DNA of 64,000 bases from Actinomycetota bacterium (GCA_014360645.1 JACIXD010000003.1:1-64000); one strand, 5' to 3'; counted from the first letter of the stretch, positions 42,008-50,741 are shown. Made by a program: numbers and translations. The notes: generated by a model not told the origin, from the sequence alone.

Positions 42008-42139
42008 GGGGAGACGCCTCATGGCCGCGGCGGCGGCTCCACTGGCCGAAGGCATGGAGGGGCCGCTCTGCCTTCCCGGCAGACCGGGCATGGCTCCGCG
42101 GGAGGGGTGGGGAGACGCCTCATGGCCGCTGCGGCGGCG
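42008..42139 (+). repeat. Two-copy direct repeat upstream of the antiporter operon
   Basis: A 31-base unit beginning GGGGAGACGCCTCATGGCCG is present at 42008-42038 and again at 42109-42139, exactly 101 bases apart, with few differences. The sequence between differs. The stretch 41869-42154 shows no credible gene. Confidence 0.7.
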
Positions 42140-42154
42140 AACCAGCGCAAGCGA

Positions 42155-42184
42155 TTTACAGCGTTTTTCGTCGTGTGATAAAAT
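42155..42184 (+). promoter_or_regulatory. Promoter of the antiporter operon
   Basis: TTTACA and TAAAAT are 18 bases apart in an AT-rich island, about 70 bases before the mrpE-like start. Confidence 0.5.
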
Positions 42185-42253
42185 GACGCAAATTTTACGG
42201 CTGTCCTAGAGGTCTGCGGGGTGCATACGCAGTCACAAACGGGGGATCTGACG

Positions 42254-42844
42254 TTGACTGGAGACGGCGCCGTTCGCAAGAAGATCCTTTTAGCCTGCAT
42301 CCTCTTCGTCTTCTGGATAATCTTCACGGCCACCGTGGCCCTCTACGACCTGGTGCTCGGGGCCGTGTGCTCCGCTTTGGTGGCCGCGTTGACCGTCGCC
42401 CTGCTGGGGCGGGCCCTCGACCCGCGCATCACCCCCATGGTGTTGCTGCGGCTGCCGGTGTTCATGGTCCGCCTGGGCTGGGAGATCATCAAGGCGAACT
42501 ACGACGTGGCCAAGATCATCCTCAACCCCCGGCTGCCCGTAGACCCCCGCATCGTGGAGTACCGCACCTACCTGCCGGACGACCTTCCCCGCACCGTCTT
42601 CTCGGATTCCATCACCCTCACCCCGGGGACGGTGACCGTGGAGCTGGAAGGGGACGCGCTCAACGTGCACTGCCTGTGCCCCTACCACGAGGAGGGGCTG
42701 GCGGGGCTGGAGAGCATGGTGGCCTGGCTCTTCGGGGTGAAAAAAGATGACCGTGAGGAGATGTCGCGGCCGCCCGCGCAGGCCGGGGGCGGGTCCGGCG
42801 TGGGCGGAGGAGCGGGCGACGCGGCTCCGGGAGGCGAGGGATGA
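42254..42844 (+). CDS. mrpE: Na+/H+ antiporter subunit E (MrpE/MbhA-like)
   Basis: A membrane protein of about 196 residues in the MnhE family: two hydrophobic segments near the N-terminus, then DPRITPMVLLRLPVFMVRLGWEIIKANYDVAKII and a soluble end with TLTPGTVTVELEGDALNVHCL. A Gly-, Ala- and Pro-rich tail (last 30 residues) is unusual. TTG 42254 has GGGGGAT upstream; GTG 42221 is an alternative. First of an eight-subunit antiporter set in Mbh A-H order. Overlaps the next gene by four bases. Confidence 0.85.
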   Translation: MTGDGAVRKKILLACILFVFWIIFTATVALYDLVLGAVCSALVAALTVALLGRALDPRITPMVLLRLPVFMVRLGWEIIKANYDVAKIILNPRLPVDPRIVEYRTYLPDDLPRTVFSDSITLTPGTVTVELEGDALNVHCLCPYHEEGLAGLESMVAWLFGVKKDDREEMSRPPAQAGGGSGVGGGAGDAAPGGEG

Positions 42845-43116
42845 TGGACGGCTTCCTCACCGTCATCGCCATCATCATCAGCCTCAACGCCGTGATCTGC
42901 CTCTACCGCGCGGCGGTGGGGCCCACCGTTCAGGACCGCCTGCTGGGGGTGAACATCGTGGGCACCAAGACCCTGGTGGTGGTGATCCTGGTGACCTTCA
43001 TCCAGGCGGAGAGCTTCTTCCTCGACGTGGCCATGGTCTACGCCCTGCTGCTCTTCGTGGTCACCGTGGCCCTCTCCCGTTACCTGGAGGCCGAGGGATG
43101 GAAGGAGGCGGGATAG
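42841..43116 (+). CDS. mrpF: Na+/H+ antiporter subunit F (MrpF/MbhB-like)
   Basis: A 91-residue protein with three membrane helices, matching MnhF/MrpF (PhaF) in length and in the segment CLYRAAVGPTVQDRLLGVNI after the first helix. It starts at a tandem ATGATG overlapping the preceding stop. MrpF is a small structural subunit of the antiporter membrane arm. Confidence 0.9.
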   Translation: MMDGFLTVIAIIISLNAVICLYRAAVGPTVQDRLLGVNIVGTKTLVVVILVTFIQAESFFLDVAMVYALLLFVVTVALSRYLEAEGWKEAG

Positions 43117-43118
43117 CG

Positions 43119-43448
43119 GTGGCCAGGGAGGTGACGGCGGGCGCGCTCTGCTGCGTGGGCACCTTTTTCTTCCTCCTCGGGACCACAGGGTTGCTGCGCA
43201 TGCCGGACATCTTCACCCGTCTGCACCCCTCGACCAAATGCGACACCCTGGGGGCGTGTTCCGTGGTCATCGGCATGGCGGTGTACAGCGGATGGTCCTG
43301 GGAGCTGCCCAAGCTCGTGGTCATCGCCTGCTTCCTGCTCCTCTCCAGCGCCACCTGCGGCCATGCCATCGGCCGCTCCGCCCTGAGGAGGGACATCGCG
43401 TACTGGAGGAAAAAGAGCGGGGAGGGGGAGGATGAGGACGGCCCCTGA
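43119..43448 (+). CDS. mrpG: Na+/H+ antiporter subunit G (MrpG/MbhC-like)
   Basis: A 109-residue MnhG-family protein with three membrane helices and the signature GLLRMPDIFTRLHPSTKCDTLG. The GTG at 43119 lies 2 bases behind the mrpF stop with GGAGGCGGG upstream. The charged tail (KKSGEGEDEDGP) faces the cytoplasm in relatives. An in-frame ATG inside mrpF is possible but less well placed. Confidence 0.88.
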   Translation: MAREVTAGALCCVGTFFFLLGTTGLLRMPDIFTRLHPSTKCDTLGACSVVIGMAVYSGWSWELPKLVVIACFLLLSSATCGHAIGRSALRRDIAYWRKKSGEGEDEDGP

Positions 43449-43509
43449 CCCGGCCGTCGCCCGGGATGCCGGACGCGCGGAGCACCGGCTGGAAAAGGGA
43501 AGGTGAACG

Positions 43510-43761
43510 TTGGGAACGGCTTTAAACCTGGTCTTCATAGCCCTGCTGGTGGCGACGGCCCTCCTCTCCGTCTTCGCCCGAGACCTGCTGGCGGCGGTGA
43601 TCATCTTCTCGGTGTACAGCCTGATCATGGCCTTGATGTGGCAGCGCCTGCAGGCGCCCGACCTGGCCCTCACCGAGGCCGCGGTGGGCGCGGGGGTGAC
43701 CACGGTGCTCTTCGTGGTGACCATCTTCAAGACCCGCCGAAGGGAGGAGGAGAAGGAATGA
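43510..43761 (+). CDS. DUF4040/MbhD-like antiporter subunit
   Basis: An 83-residue three-helix protein with the family's core SVYSLIMALMWQRLQAPDLALTEAAVGAGVTT. It corresponds to the MbhD segment found at the C-terminal end of MrpA, here a separate gene as in archaeal Mbh operons. The TTG start has GGGAAGGTG directly upstream. A helix of this type carries charged residues along the ion path in Mbh/Mrp structures. Confidence 0.85.
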   Translation: MGTALNLVFIALLVATALLSVFARDLLAAVIIFSVYSLIMALMWQRLQAPDLALTEAAVGAGVTTVLFVVTIFKTRRREEEKE

Positions 43762-43829
43762 GGACCATCGCCCATCCGCCGCGCGCGGATGCTCCGCTTG
43801 CCGGCACAGAGGAGGGGGAAGGGGCATGA
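43758..43829 (+). CDS. Possible 23-codon linking ORF
   Basis: An ATG overlapping the MbhD stop (ATGA) opens a 23-residue frame whose TGA overlaps the start of the next gene (ATGA). It may only transmit translational coupling. No homology recognised and the peptide looks like linker sequence. Confidence 0.2.
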   Translation: MRTIAHPPRADAPLAGTEEGEGA

Positions 43830-44575
43830 AGAACCTTCTCGCCCTGCTGTTCATTGCCGCGCTGGCGGCCCTGCTCCTCTACGTGGTGGCCAACATGCCG
43901 CCCATGGGGGACCCCGAGAGCCCCACCGCCACCCACGTCATCCCCCGCTACCTGGAGAAGGCGGATGAGGAGACCCATACCGTCAACGTCGTCACCGGCG
44001 TGATCCTCAACTACCGCGGGTACGACACCATGGGGGAGGTCACGGTGATCTTCAGCGCCCTGGCCGCGGCCCTGGCGGTGCTGGGGAGGGAGAGGCGCGG
44101 GCGCATCCACGCCTACGTGGACCGCTCCAGCGTCCCCTCCTCGGTGATCGTGCGCACCATGGTGCGTTTCCTGGTGCCCCTCATCGTCCTCTTCTCCGTA
44201 TACACCATCCTGCACGGGGAGATCTCGCCCGGCGGAGGCTTCCAGGGCGGGGCGATCATCGGGGGGAGCATGATCGTCTTCACCACCATCTTCGGGCTCT
44301 ACGAGTCCTCGCGGCGCATCCCCCAGAAGGTGCGCTTCCCCCTCGAGGGGTCGGCGGTTCTCACCTTTTTCCTGGTGGGGGTGCTGGGCATGGTGGGGGG
44401 AGGGAACTTCCTCACCTACGCCTGGCCCAGGGTGGCCTCGGGGCTGCAGCCCGCGCTGGTGACCTGGCTTACGGTGCTGGTGGAGATAGGCATAGGGCTG
44501 GGAGGGGCCATGGTGCTCACCTCCATCCTCTTCTGCATGATCCGGGAGGAGGAAGAGATTGCGCCTGCTGCATAA
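43826..44575 (+). CDS. mrpB: Fused MbhE-MrpB antiporter subunit
   Basis: A 249-residue fusion. Residues about 1-92 match the MbhE domain (one helix, an exposed loop with NVVTGVILNYRGYDTMGEVTVIF, one helix). Residues about 93-249 are MnhB/MrpB with LVPLIVLFSVYTILHGEISPGGGFQGGAIIGG. In archaeal Mbh these are the separate subunits E and F; in Mrp the first part belongs to MrpA. Starts in an ATGA overlap and overlaps mrpC by 17 bases. Confidence 0.88.
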   Translation: MKNLLALLFIAALAALLLYVVANMPPMGDPESPTATHVIPRYLEKADEETHTVNVVTGVILNYRGYDTMGEVTVIFSALAAALAVLGRERRGRIHAYVDRSSVPSSVIVRTMVRFLVPLIVLFSVYTILHGEISPGGGFQGGAIIGGSMIVFTTIFGLYESSRRIPQKVRFPLEGSAVLTFFLVGVLGMVGGGNFLTYAWPRVASGLQPALVTWLTVLVEIGIGLGGAMVLTSILFCMIREEEEIAPAA

Positions 44576-44951
44576 CTATCACTACGTCGCGGCCATGCTG
44601 CTCTTCTGCATCGGGCTCTACACCGTCATCGCCCGGCGCAACATCATCAAGAAGCTCATCGGGCTGAACATCATGGAGACCTCGGTGTTCTTCTTCTACA
44701 TCTCCCTGGGGTACCTCGACGGCGGCATCGCCCCCATAAGGGTGGGAGGAGCGGAACCCGCGCGCATGGTCAACCCCATACCCCAGGCGCTCATCCTCAC
44801 CGGCATCGTGGTGGCGGTGAGCGTCACCGCGGTGGCCCTCAGCCTGGTCATCCTGCTCTACCGCCAGTACGGTACCCTGGACGTGGACCGGCTCTACCGC
44901 GAGGAGGACGGGGGAGCACACGCGGACCCCACCGGGGAGGAATCGCCGTAG
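44559..44951 (+). CDS. mrpC: Na+/H+ antiporter subunit C (MrpC/NuoK-like)
   Basis: A 130-residue NuoK/MnhC-family protein with three membrane helices. RRNIIKKLIGLNIMETSVFFFY carries the conserved Glu in helix 2, and NPIPQALILTGIVVAVSVTAVAL is the helix 3 signature. The TTG start is preceded by GGAGGAGGAAGAG. A loop between helices 2 and 3 (SLGYLDGGIAPIRVGGAEPARMV) is typical of MrpC rather than NuoK. Confidence 0.9.
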   Translation: MRLLHNYHYVAAMLLFCIGLYTVIARRNIIKKLIGLNIMETSVFFFYISLGYLDGGIAPIRVGGAEPARMVNPIPQALILTGIVVAVSVTAVALSLVILLYRQYGTLDVDRLYREEDGGAHADPTGEESP

Positions 44952-46436
44952 ATGGGCGCCTACCGTCACTTCCCCATCCTCATGATCACCATACCCCTGG
45001 TGTGCGCGGTGCTGCTGCCCTTCCTGGGTTACCTGCGGGAGAGGTGGGTGCCTTGGGCGGCCCTGCTGCCCCTCTCGACATCCACCATCCTGGGCCTATT
45101 GCTCATAGGCAGGATACCCGCCGGCTCCCATCTCAGCTATCACCTCGGGGGATGGGAACCGCCCTTCGGGATCGAGATACGCGTGGATTACGCGGGGCTC
45201 TTCCTCCTCCTGGTGGTCTGCGGCATATCCCTACTCGCCCTCGCCTTCTCGCGGCGCTACATCGACAGGGAGGTCACGGGAGGGCGCCTCACCGCCTATT
45301 ACGTGCTCTTCCTGCTCATGAGCGGGGCCATGCTGGGCTTCGTGGCCACGGGGGACGTGTTCAACCTATTCGTGTTCATGGAGATACTGGCCCTGACCTC
45401 CTATGCCCTGGTGGCCATCACCGGCAACCGCAACGCGGTGCGCGCCGCCTTCAAGTACCTGCTCATGGGGGCACCTTCGTCCATCATGGTCCTGCTGGCG
45501 ATAGGCTTTCTCTACTCCGCCACCGGCTCCCTGAACATGGCCGACCTCTCCGCGCGCATCGCCGAGTCCGGCTACACCGAGGTGCTGGTGGTGTCCTTCA
45601 TCCTCTTCGTCATCGGTTTCGGGGTGAAGGCCGCCCTTTTCCCCCTGCACATGTGGCTGCCGGACGCCCATTCCATCGCCCCCTCTCCCATCAGCGCCAT
45701 GCTCTCGGGCCTGCTGGTGGAGGTATGCGCCTTCGCGCTGCTCCGCCTGACCTTCTCCGTGTACACCGCGGGCACGGTGTCCGTCACCGGGGGGACCCTG
45801 GAGGCGGTGAGCGTGTTCGCGGCGGCGGCGGTTCTCTACGGCGGCATCATGGCCATAATGCAGAAGGACCTCAAGGTGATGATCGCCTACTCCACCATCA
45901 GCCACATCGGCTACATCTTTCTGGGCATAACCTCCTACACCAGGGAGGGCTTGGCGGGGGCCATGTACCACATGCTGGACCATGGACTGGCCAAGGCCTG
46001 CCTCTTCCTCTGCGCGGGGTGCGTGATCTACCTGAAGGGTTACCGGCGCATCGAGGACCTCAAGGGGGCCTGGAGGCAGATGCCCTGGACCTGTTTCGCC
46101 TTCTCCTTGGCGGCCATCTCCGTGATCGGGCTGCCGCCCACGGCGGGCTTCATCAGCAAGTTCTACCTCATCTACGGCAACTTCACCGCGGAGAGATGGC
46201 CCTATGCCCTGGTGCTCTTGGTGGGGGCCATCCTGGCCGCGGTCTACTGCCTGCGGGTGATATATTACATGTTTTTCCAGTCGGGGAAGGAGGGCGCGTG
46301 GGACGAGGGCGGCGGCGACGCCCCGCTCTCCATGCTCGTGCCGGTGTGGGCCCTCGCCGCCGGCACCCTCTTCTTCGGCGTGTTCTCGGGACTGATCATG
46401 GATTCGCTGCTGAAGGCGGCCGCCTTCCTGCTATGA
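44952..46436 (+). CDS. mrpD: Na+/H+ antiporter subunit D (MrpD/MbhH-like)
   Basis: A 494-residue ion-translocating subunit of the NuoL/M/N family with about 14 helices. The Glu of helix 5 is in VFNLFVFMEILALTSYALV, and the Lys of helix 7 lies in FGVKAALFPLHMWLPDAHSIAPSPISAMLSG. It follows the mrpC stop without a gap. It is the eighth subunit of the Mbh A-H like set. The next two genes are further family members. Confidence 0.92.
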   Translation: MGAYRHFPILMITIPLVCAVLLPFLGYLRERWVPWAALLPLSTSTILGLLLIGRIPAGSHLSYHLGGWEPPFGIEIRVDYAGLFLLLVVCGISLLALAFSRRYIDREVTGGRLTAYYVLFLLMSGAMLGFVATGDVFNLFVFMEILALTSYALVAITGNRNAVRAAFKYLLMGAPSSIMVLLAIGFLYSATGSLNMADLSARIAESGYTEVLVVSFILFVIGFGVKAALFPLHMWLPDAHSIAPSPISAMLSGLLVEVCAFALLRLTFSVYTAGTVSVTGGTLEAVSVFAAAAVLYGGIMAIMQKDLKVMIAYSTISHIGYIFLGITSYTREGLAGAMYHMLDHGLAKACLFLCAGCVIYLKGYRRIEDLKGAWRQMPWTCFAFSLAAISVIGLPPTAGFISKFYLIYGNFTAERWPYALVLLVGAILAAVYCLRVIYYMFFQSGKEGAWDEGGGDAPLSMLVPVWALAAGTLFFGVFSGLIMDSLLKAAAFLL

Positions 46437-46453
46437 GACAAAGGGGGTAGTCG

Positions 46454-47971
46454 ATGCCGGAAAAAAGCACGTTCTCGGTGATCCCGCTGGTGGCGATCCT
46501 GCTGCCCTGGTTCTCCCTGGTGGTGATCACGGCCAGCCCCAAGAGGGCGCGTACCCTGCGTCTGTGGCTCTGCGCCCTGGGCGCCCTGGCCACCCTAGGG
46601 GTGGTGCTGTCCCTGCTCCCGGGCATCCTGGACGGGAACACCTACACCATCAAGCTGGCCAGCGTGGTGGAGGGCTTGGAGATGCGTCTCACCGTGGACA
46701 CCCTGGGATATTATTTCTCCCTCATCCTGGCCTTCCTCTGGTTGCTGGCCACGGTGTATTCCATCTCCTATATCGACCACAAGGAAAACCGCTTCTTCGT
46801 CTTCATGGCCCTGTGCGAGTCCTTCCTCATCGGGTGCGCCTACTCGGCCAACATGTTCACCTACTTCATCTTCTACGAGATGATGACCTTCGGGTCCTAC
46901 CCCCTGATCATCCACGAGGAGACGGCCATGGCCCGTAGGGCGGGATACAAGTACCTGGTGTACGCCGTCTCCGCCGGCAACGTGCTCTTCTTCGCCATCG
47001 TGGCGCATTACTTCTGGGGTGACGGCCAGCTCGGCTTCGGTTCCTACGGGGTGCTGAGCCTGGAGTTCGCGAGCCGGGCGGCGCTGATGACCGTCTTCTT
47101 CACCTACCTGGCGGGGTTCGGGGTGAAGGCGGCCATCATGCCCCTGCACGGGTGGGTGCCGGACGCCCACCCCGCCGCGCCCTCCCCCGCCAGCGCCCTG
47201 CTCTCGGGGGTCATCCTCAAGGCGGGGGCCTTCGGCATCATCCGCGTGTGCTTCAACGTCTTCGGCGTGGACCTCATGCGGGAACTGAAGGTCTTCGTGG
47301 TCATGGCCGTGCTGGCGTGCATCACCATCGTGGTGGCTTCGGTATTCGCCCTCACCCAGGACAACCTCAAGCGGCGGCTGGCCTATTCCAGCATCGGACA
47401 GGTATCTTACATCATCCTCGGGCTCGCCATGCTCACCCACGACGGCGCGCTGGGCGGGGTCATGCACCTCACCCACCACGCCCTCATGAAGGGCTGCCTG
47501 TTCCTCTGCGCCGGAGTGATCCTGGTGAAGACGGGGAAGAAGAACATCAGCGACATGAAGGGGATAGGATACCAGCTCCCCATCACCATGATCTGTTTCT
47601 CGGTATGCGCCCTGGCCATGATGGGCACCCCGCCCTCGGTGGGCTTCATCACCAAGTGGTTGCTGGGGAGCGGTTCCCTGGAGGCCGGCCTGCCGGTATA
47701 CGTGGTCATCCTCCTCACCAGCGCCCTCCTCAACGCGGCGTATTTCCTGCCCATCATCTACACCGCCTTCTTCCGCTGGGAGGGCGACGAGGCGGAGGAG
47801 GGCGAGGAGCACCATCGCCCCAGGCTGGTCTTCGGCAAGGAAGCGGACCACGAGATGGTGGTGCCCATCGTCATCCTGGCGGCCCTGGTGGTCATCGTGG
47901 GGATCTGGGTGACGGTGCCCGGATTCCCCTATTCCCTGGTGAGCAAGGTGGTGGGGGTCATCTTCCCCTGA
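46454..47971 (+). CDS. Second NuoM/MrpD-like ion-pumping subunit
   Basis: A 505-residue member of the same proton/sodium-pumping family. Helix 5 Glu is in MFTYFIFYEMMTFGSYPLI, the helix 7 motif is FGVKAAIMPLHGWVPDAHPAAPSPASALLSG, and LKRRLAYSSIGQVSYIILG is the later conserved segment. It is 17 bases behind mrpD, with AAGGGGG upstream. Standard Mrp systems have only MrpA and MrpD of this fold, so a second free-standing subunit enlarges the membrane arm. Confidence 0.88.
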   Translation: MPEKSTFSVIPLVAILLPWFSLVVITASPKRARTLRLWLCALGALATLGVVLSLLPGILDGNTYTIKLASVVEGLEMRLTVDTLGYYFSLILAFLWLLATVYSISYIDHKENRFFVFMALCESFLIGCAYSANMFTYFIFYEMMTFGSYPLIIHEETAMARRAGYKYLVYAVSAGNVLFFAIVAHYFWGDGQLGFGSYGVLSLEFASRAALMTVFFTYLAGFGVKAAIMPLHGWVPDAHPAAPSPASALLSGVILKAGAFGIIRVCFNVFGVDLMRELKVFVVMAVLACITIVVASVFALTQDNLKRRLAYSSIGQVSYIILGLAMLTHDGALGGVMHLTHHALMKGCLFLCAGVILVKTGKKNISDMKGIGYQLPITMICFSVCALAMMGTPPSVGFITKWLLGSGSLEAGLPVYVVILLTSALLNAAYFLPIIYTAFFRWEGDEAEEGEEHHRPRLVFGKEADHEMVVPIVILAALVVIVGIWVTVPGFPYSLVSKVVGVIFP

Positions 47972-48060
47972 GGCTGCGAGATGGAGTGGCCCCTTGGACC
48001 CGGCGATGGATGTGGACGGCCCGAGGCGGGGATCCGCTTCCCCTGAGGATGTGAGGTAGG

Positions 48061-50214
48061 GTGGCGCACGAGGAAAAAGTTGCCGTTCTCGCTTACTCGG
48101 CCCTGCCGGCCCTGGCCCTGGCCCTGCCGGCGCTGGGAGCGGCCTGCGCTGTCGCGGCGGGGGAGGCGCGCGCCCGCCTTCGCAACTGGGCCGCCGTGCT
48201 CTTCACCGGCGCCACCCTGGCGACGGTCACGGCGCTGCTGGCGCGCGTGCTCTCGCGCGGGCCGGCCTATTTCAACCTGGACATCATGCGCATCGGCGAT
48301 CGCTTCGTGGGCAACCTAGAGGTGGACGCCATGGGCGCCTTTTTCGCCTTCTTCGCCTCGCTGCTGTGGTTCGCGGCCTCGCTGCATGCCTTCCGCTACC
48401 TGGACCACGAGCACAAGCGCACCCGCTTCTATCTCTTCATGCTCCTCACCGAGACCGCCACCCTGGGCGTGTTCATGGTGCAGGACTTCTTCACCCTCTA
48501 CCTCTTCTTCGAGGCCATGGGGCTGCTGGCTTACCTCCTGGTCATCCACTCCGAGACGGAAAAAGCGCGCGCCGCCGCCACAAAGTACATCTGCATGACC
48601 GTCATAGGAGGCCTGAGCCTGGTGGGAGGGGTGTTCCTCTACCTAGGTTACGCGGGCACGGTGGCCTTCCGGCCCCTGGCCGAGAGCGCCTGGCTGGCGG
48701 GTTCCTTCAAGGTGGTGGCCCTGGTCTGCCTCATCGCGGGGTTCGGGGTCAAAGCGGGCATGGTGCCGGTGCACATCTGGCTGCCCGATGCCCACCCGGC
48801 GGCGCCCTCCCCCGCCAGCGCCCTGCTCTCGGGGGTGATGATCAAGGCGGGCGCCTACGGCATCATCAGGACCCTGCTCTCCTTCTTACAGCAGCCGGCG
48901 GCGCACGCGGCGCACGCGGAGACGGCCGCGGCGGGCGCCCACGGCGCGGAAGGGGCGGCCCACGCCGCCGGCGGCCTGGTCTCCAACGTGCAGGCTCTAG
49001 GCCTGGCGGTCATCCTCATCGCCGTGGCCACCATGTTCACCGGCATGCTCCTGGCCTTGGTGCAGAGGGATATCAAGCGCACCCTGGCCTATTCCAGCGT
49101 GAGCCAGATGGGCTATATCCTCTTCGGGGCGGGCTGCCTGGCCTATCTGGGAGCGGAGGGCCCCATGGGCATGGGAGGAAGTGTTTACCATGTCTTGAAC
49201 CATGCCTTCTTCAAGGGGTGTTTCTTCCTCGCCGCCGGCTCCATCCTCTTCCGCGCCCACGAGCTGGACATGTACAGGCTGGGCGGCCTGTGGCGGCGCA
49301 TGCCCCTCACCACCATATGCTGGTGCGTGGCGGCCCTGGGGATCATGGGCATCCCTCCCTTCGGGGGCTTCGTGTCCAAGACCCTCCTGCATCACGCCAT
49401 CCTGGAGTCCCACCACCTCGCCGAGGCCGGACACCTGGGCACCGCCGGCCTGGTGAAGTTCGCGGAGGTGATGTTCATCGTCACCAGCGGGGGGACCATC
49501 TGCTACATCACCAAGATGACCTACTACACCTTCTTCCGCCGTCCCCGGGAGGAGCACGCGCATCACCTGGAGGAGGTGCGCGAGGCTCCCGCATGGATGC
49601 TCGCCGGCACCGCGCTGCTCGCCGCCGGGGTGCTGGTGAACGGGTTCTTCCCCGGCCTGCTCCTGCGGCGGCTGGTGGGGCCGGTGGTGAGCACGGTGCC
49701 CGGTTTCGACGCCCACATGGCGGCCCACCTCTCCGAGGTGCCGGTCTATATCTGGGCCAACCTCAAAGAGATATTCATCCCCCTGGCCATCGGTCTGGGG
49801 CTGTTCTCGCTCGGAGCGTGGCCGGACCTGCTGGGGGTGGAGAGGCGCGGTCCCGACCTCTTCGGCCTCCGGCTCCCGCGCTGGTTGGGGGTCGATTACT
49901 GGTACGTGCGGGGGGCTAGGGGTTCCCTGGCCCTGCTGTTCGCCGGCAGGCGCCTCTACGCCCCCGTGAAGGAGGGGGTGGTGCGAGAGGCGAAGAGGGG
50001 AGCCGCGGGAACGGTGCGCGTGGTGCGCGAGGTCATCTATCCCGGCCTGACCTCGAGACCCGCGGGATGGATAAAGGCGTACACGCTGCGGCTCTACCGG
50101 GAGGCGCGCAGCGAGTTCCTTCCCAGGATCAGGGAATACCAGGGAGACCTCGCCGTGGGGGCGCTGGTCATCGCGGTCTCCCTCACCCTGTTCCTGATCA
50201 TGAGGTTGTTGTGA
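48061..50214 (+). CDS. Large NuoL-like ion-pumping subunit
   Basis: A 717-residue member of the NuoL/MrpA N-terminal family, from GTG 48061. Helix 5 Glu is in DFFTLYLFFEAMGLLAYLLV; helix 7 motif is FGVKAGMVPVHIWLPDAHPAAPSPASALLSG. An Ala/His-rich insertion with about seven His sits at residues 276-308, in a loop. The C-terminal 130 residues form a basic amphipathic stretch closed by a membrane helix (DLAVGALVIAVSLTLFLIMRLL), comparable to the long lateral helix and anchor of NuoL. The next gene looks like a second copy of this end. Confidence 0.88.
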   Translation: MAHEEKVAVLAYSALPALALALPALGAACAVAAGEARARLRNWAAVLFTGATLATVTALLARVLSRGPAYFNLDIMRIGDRFVGNLEVDAMGAFFAFFASLLWFAASLHAFRYLDHEHKRTRFYLFMLLTETATLGVFMVQDFFTLYLFFEAMGLLAYLLVIHSETEKARAAATKYICMTVIGGLSLVGGVFLYLGYAGTVAFRPLAESAWLAGSFKVVALVCLIAGFGVKAGMVPVHIWLPDAHPAAPSPASALLSGVMIKAGAYGIIRTLLSFLQQPAAHAAHAETAAAGAHGAEGAAHAAGGLVSNVQALGLAVILIAVATMFTGMLLALVQRDIKRTLAYSSVSQMGYILFGAGCLAYLGAEGPMGMGGSVYHVLNHAFFKGCFFLAAGSILFRAHELDMYRLGGLWRRMPLTTICWCVAALGIMGIPPFGGFVSKTLLHHAILESHHLAEAGHLGTAGLVKFAEVMFIVTSGGTICYITKMTYYTFFRRPREEHAHHLEEVREAPAWMLAGTALLAAGVLVNGFFPGLLLRRLVGPVVSTVPGFDAHMAAHLSEVPVYIWANLKEIFIPLAIGLGLFSLGAWPDLLGVERRGPDLFGLRLPRWLGVDYWYVRGARGSLALLFAGRRLYAPVKEGVVREAKRGAAGTVRVVREVIYPGLTSRPAGWIKAYTLRLYREARSEFLPRIREYQGDLAVGALVIAVSLTLFLIMRLL

Positions 50215-50309
50215 GGGCGCGCGGCCATCAGGGTATAAGTGGGGTGAGGGGATGACCGCGAAGGCGTCGGACGGCGTCGGGGATGAGCGCGAGGTGAGAT
50301 GAAAAGGCC

Positions 50310-50741
50310 ATGATGGTGGAGGTTTGCCTGGGGACGGCCGTGGCGGCCGCGGAGGGTCTCGGTCGGGATCTCTTCGCGGTGCTGGTGGCGGCGGGGGCCG
50401 GGATCGCCGTGCTCCTCTACGCCGCGGCCTCGGACCTCTTCGAGCTGAAGCTGTTCAAGTTCGATCCCTACTCCGTGAGGCTCCCCAAGGAGGCGAGGGT
50501 GGAGTACTGGTACACGCGGGCGGCGCGCCGGTTCGAGGCTTTCCTGGCGGGCGGGGGCTGGAAGTATGCCAAGGCGAAGAAGCAGGCCAAGGTGCGCATA
50601 AAGGGGGACTGGCGGCGCCTGCGGCGGGAGACGAGGCGCATGCTCCCGGAGGCGGCCAGACGCCTTAACCGCGACATAGCCATGGGCGCTCTGGCCATCG
50701 CCGTGGTGCTGGTGGCGCTGCTCATCTTCAGTTTGCTGTGA
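50310..50741 (+). CDS. Small membrane protein resembling the NuoL-like C-terminal domain
   Basis: A 143-residue protein: helix (about 20-42), a basic soluble middle, and a C-terminal helix. Its order of motifs repeats the end of the preceding 717-residue subunit: VEYWYTRAAR against VDYWYVRGAR, then a basic Arg/Lys stretch, then RDIAMGALAIAVVL against GDLAVGALVIAVSL. It probably arose by duplication of that domain and may anchor or bridge an antiporter subunit. ATG 50310 is followed by another ATG at 50313. Confidence 0.6.
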   Translation: MMVEVCLGTAVAAAEGLGRDLFAVLVAAGAGIAVLLYAAASDLFELKLFKFDPYSVRLPKEARVEYWYTRAARRFEAFLAGGGWKYAKAKKQAKVRIKGDWRRLRRETRRMLPEAARRLNRDIAMGALAIAVVLVALLIFSLL

